Shown here one piece after another: positions 62,391 through 64,000 of a DNA stretch of 64,000 nucleotides; position 1 is the stretch's first letter, and each line of letters opens with the position of its first letter. A model generated the notes under the pieces. It had not been told where the DNA came from. It ran no database searches and saw nothing but the letters and a program-made list of their open reading frames with translations. Position numbers and translations under genes: made by a program. Origin of the DNA: CAYTMY01 sp964618075 (GTDB lineage Bacteria; Bacillota; Clostridia; Eubacteriales; Anaerofustaceae); the NCBI GenBank assembly GCA_964618075.1, contig CAZTZO010000001.1:119120-183119 (forward strand), read 5' to 3'.

Positions 62391-63512
62391 CTAAAAAAGC
62401 TCTCCGACATTGTACCCTTTCTCAAGAGGCTCCTGCTGTAAAAATTTAAAGCTGTCGTCTTTAAGTATCGGTAAAAATGCCTCATAGGGTATCGTTTCAA
62501 ATTCACAGGTATAATCGTTTGCGCCGAAGAACGATCCTTCCGCTGCCTTCAAATTCATACCTCTTACAAATTTAGTATAATTCGAACAATCATGAACGGC
62601 GATATCCCATTTTTCCAATGAAGCGATCTTCATAAACTGCAAGGTCAACTCTCTGCTCCATACTGGGGAAATATAGCCGTGACGGCACATATACATATTT
62701 TCTCCCATATAATTAGAAATATTATTTTCGTTTAAATGCAATTCGGCGCAGTTGATAAAATCGATTCCCGTATCCAGTATCATTTGCTTCTTTATGAAAA
62801 ACTCTTTGTAAAAATCAGGCGTCATGGGCGTTTCTATGCCGACTGAAGGTATATATTTCTTTGCAAGTTTAATATTGTTTATGACGCTCTTTTCGCAGTT
62901 TGTCGCTCCTAAATTAAAGCGCAGTTCGTCAAGTCCGGCTTCACTGAGAGCTTTTATATTTTCCTCATTTACCAAAGTACCATTCGTATACATATGCTGA
63001 TGAACGCCCAGCTCGCTGAATATTTTTATAATTGGGTAATACTCTGATATTTCCATAAACGGTTCCAAGTACACATACGACACGCCGTCAGGCTTGCCTT
63101 GTATTTCGCAGAGTAGTTTTATATCATTAATATTATATTTTGTTTCTCCTATCTCCCACATGCCCTCTCCTATGGGCGGTTGTGTTTCTATTTGTCCATA
63201 ATTATAGCAAAACGGGCATTCCAGATTGCATTTATTCGTCCTTCTTATTGCGTTCAGACCTCTTTTACACAGGCATGACTTACATCCCTTTGAAAACTTG
63301 CTTTCGTTTCCTACGAAGAGAGTTCTGTCATTTAGCGTCTTAAGACCTTCTATTTCGCTTATCAGGGTATTGTTTCTTTTCTCAACAGAGAGCTCGATTT
63401 GTGAAAGAACGGCATATACTATTTCCTGCTGTTTTGCCATAAGCTGCTCTCCTTCGGGAAGAGAAGCAAAAAATTCGAACCATATCAATGCATCCTGTTT
63501 TGAAATTTTCAT
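62391..63512 (-). CDS. Radical SAM protein of unknown substrate
   Basis: 373 residues. The radical SAM motif CNLECPFC is at 95-102. Three extra cysteines lie just upstream, C77, C80 and C82 in GCKSCLC, plus scattered ones later (CMCRHGY-like, HDC, YTCEF). A helical N-terminal ~70 residues precede them. The barrel has the YLEP motif in place of GGEP and MYTNGTLV. These cysteines could bind a second Fe-S cluster. No modification pathway partner is beside it; the neighbours are mntP and a hydrolase. Substrate not recognised. Confidence 0.88.
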   Translation of the reverse strand: MKISKQDALIWFEFFASLPEGEQLMAKQQEIVYAVLSQIELSVEKRNNTLISEIEGLKTLNDRTLFVGNESKFSKGCKSCLCKRGLNAIRRTNKCNLECPFCYNYGQIETQPPIGEGMWEIGETKYNINDIKLLCEIQGKPDGVSYVYLEPFMEISEYYPIIKIFSELGVHQHMYTNGTLVNEENIKALSEAGLDELRFNLGATNCEKSVINNIKLAKKYIPSVGIETPMTPDFYKEFFIKKQMILDTGIDFINCAELHLNENNISNYMGENMYMCRHGYISPVWSRELTLQFMKIASLEKWDIAVHDCSNYTKFVRGMNLKAAEGSFFGANDYTCEFETIPYEAFLPILKDDSFKFLQQEPLEKGYNVGELF

Positions 63513-63584
63513 AAATAATAACTACCTCTTAATGTTATTATAGCACTCTGAAGCGTTGTCAAATAAAACATCTGTTAAAGAATA

Positions 63585-64000
63585 CTATTCCTTTGCATTT
63601 AAAAAAGCAAATATCCTTGAAATATAATCTTCCGCCTCGTCATATACCCCGTGACCATAAGTATCGTCATACATATAAATTTCACAGTTTAACGCTTCTG
63701 CTATTTGAATGCAACCCTCGGGTGTAGTCACCTTATCGCCCATACTGCCCAAGACAAGAACCGGACAATTTATTTTATGTAACTGTTTTATAACAGAGAA
63801 ATCTCTTGCACCCTCTGCTACGTTTATAAACTGACTCAGCTCATAATCCGTTATATTTTCATATGAAGCAAGAAGAATTTCTCTGTATTTGTCGAAAGTA
63901 GCTTTTGAATAGATATTTTTTAGCATATCTTCAACAAGCTCGTCTGTTCTTTTTTGTCTTGCTAATAATATCCAGTTGCCGATAACTTTTTCCAATCTCG
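63585..64000 (-). CDS. Alpha/beta hydrolase, C-terminal part (partial)
   Basis: The frame is open to the window edge, so the N-terminal half with the nucleophile is outside. The visible ~138 residues have a lid-like helical region, then CPVLVLGSMGDKVTTPEG with the probable catalytic Asp and YGHGVYDEAEDY with the catalytic His. It is a small esterase or lipase-like member; substrate unknown. Confidence 0.8.
   Translation of the reverse strand, partial: RLEKVIGNWILLARQKRTDELVEDMLKNIYSKATFDKYREILLASYENITDYELSQFINVAEGARDFSVIKQLHKINCPVLVLGSMGDKVTTPEGCIQIAEALNCEIYMYDDTYGHGVYDEAEDYISRIFAFLNAKE

Noticed and set aside
1..64000. tRNA, rRNA, insertion sequences, prophage or integrated elements
   Set aside because: I found no cloverleaf-like segments, rRNA sequence, transposase or integrase motifs, or long terminal repeats by eye; a tRNA scan would be needed to exclude a tRNA fully.

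Overview
The window looks like a chromosomal segment of a low-to-moderate GC, anaerobic, spore-forming member of the Clostridia (Firmicutes). The grounds are the 3' end of a SpoIIP-like sporulation protein, a SPOCS-domain protein, Gram-positive genes (rnpM/ylxR, RNase HIII, glycine-tRNA ligase of the single-chain type, MutS2, KtrAB, long HPF), indolepyruvate:ferredoxin oxidoreductase, frequent purine-rich Shine-Dalgarno sites and several TTG starts. Nearly all of it is core chromosome. I see no phage, insertion sequence, CRISPR array, rRNA or tRNA.

Layout. 1-9.5 kb: spoIIP end, an acidic-tailed DUF5317 membrane protein, hpf and comF, a lipoprotein, M18 and M24 peptidases, a 44-residue ORF, an uncharacterised membrane protein divergent from a GDPD-like protein that has lost its catalytic residues, and rpsU-yqeY. 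9.5-19.2 kb: a long leftward translation/RNA operon (rimP, nusA, rnpM, infB, rbfA, nrnA, truB, ribF, mtaB, hinT). It has a good sigma-A promoter and a hairpin at the predicted 5' end, and its IF-2 carries 132-bp tandem repeats. 19.4-23.2 kb: rnhC-ligA-ispE rightward. 23.2-27.4 kb: a MarR-controlled heterodimeric ABC exporter with a 27-bp palindrome at the promoter. 27.4-31.1 kb: mscL, an M3 peptidase, a lipoprotein and PrsW. 31.1-41.1 kb: a rightward cluster with an M16 protease, a D,D-carboxypeptidase, mutS2, recO, glyS, a membrane protein and a TetR regulator.

41.1-50 kb: cysteine desulfurase, M20 amidohydrolase, rfbA and ktrAB leftward, nadE rightward, iorAB leftward. 50-52.6 kb: plsY, rarA, yebC rightward. 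52.6-59 kb: split chromate transporter, recG, fakA, an Asp23-family gene and a MalY/PatB aminotransferase leftward. 59.2-61 kb: the SPOCS-LysM protein and a 54-residue membrane protein. 61.1-64 kb: rpmB, mntP under a yybP-ykoY manganese riboswitch, an unassigned radical SAM protein and the end of an alpha/beta hydrolase.

Several groups form clear functional units: the nusA-infB operon, MarR with its exporter, KtrB with KtrA, IorA with IorB, and the Mn riboswitch with MntP. The many peptidases (M3, M16, M18, M20, M24, PrsW) together with Ior fit a peptide/amino-acid fermenting lifestyle, but that is inference. I found no clearly unprecedented multi-gene system. The least explained items are the pseudo-GDPD, the radical SAM protein, the two small ORFs, the IF-2 repeats and the MarR palindrome.
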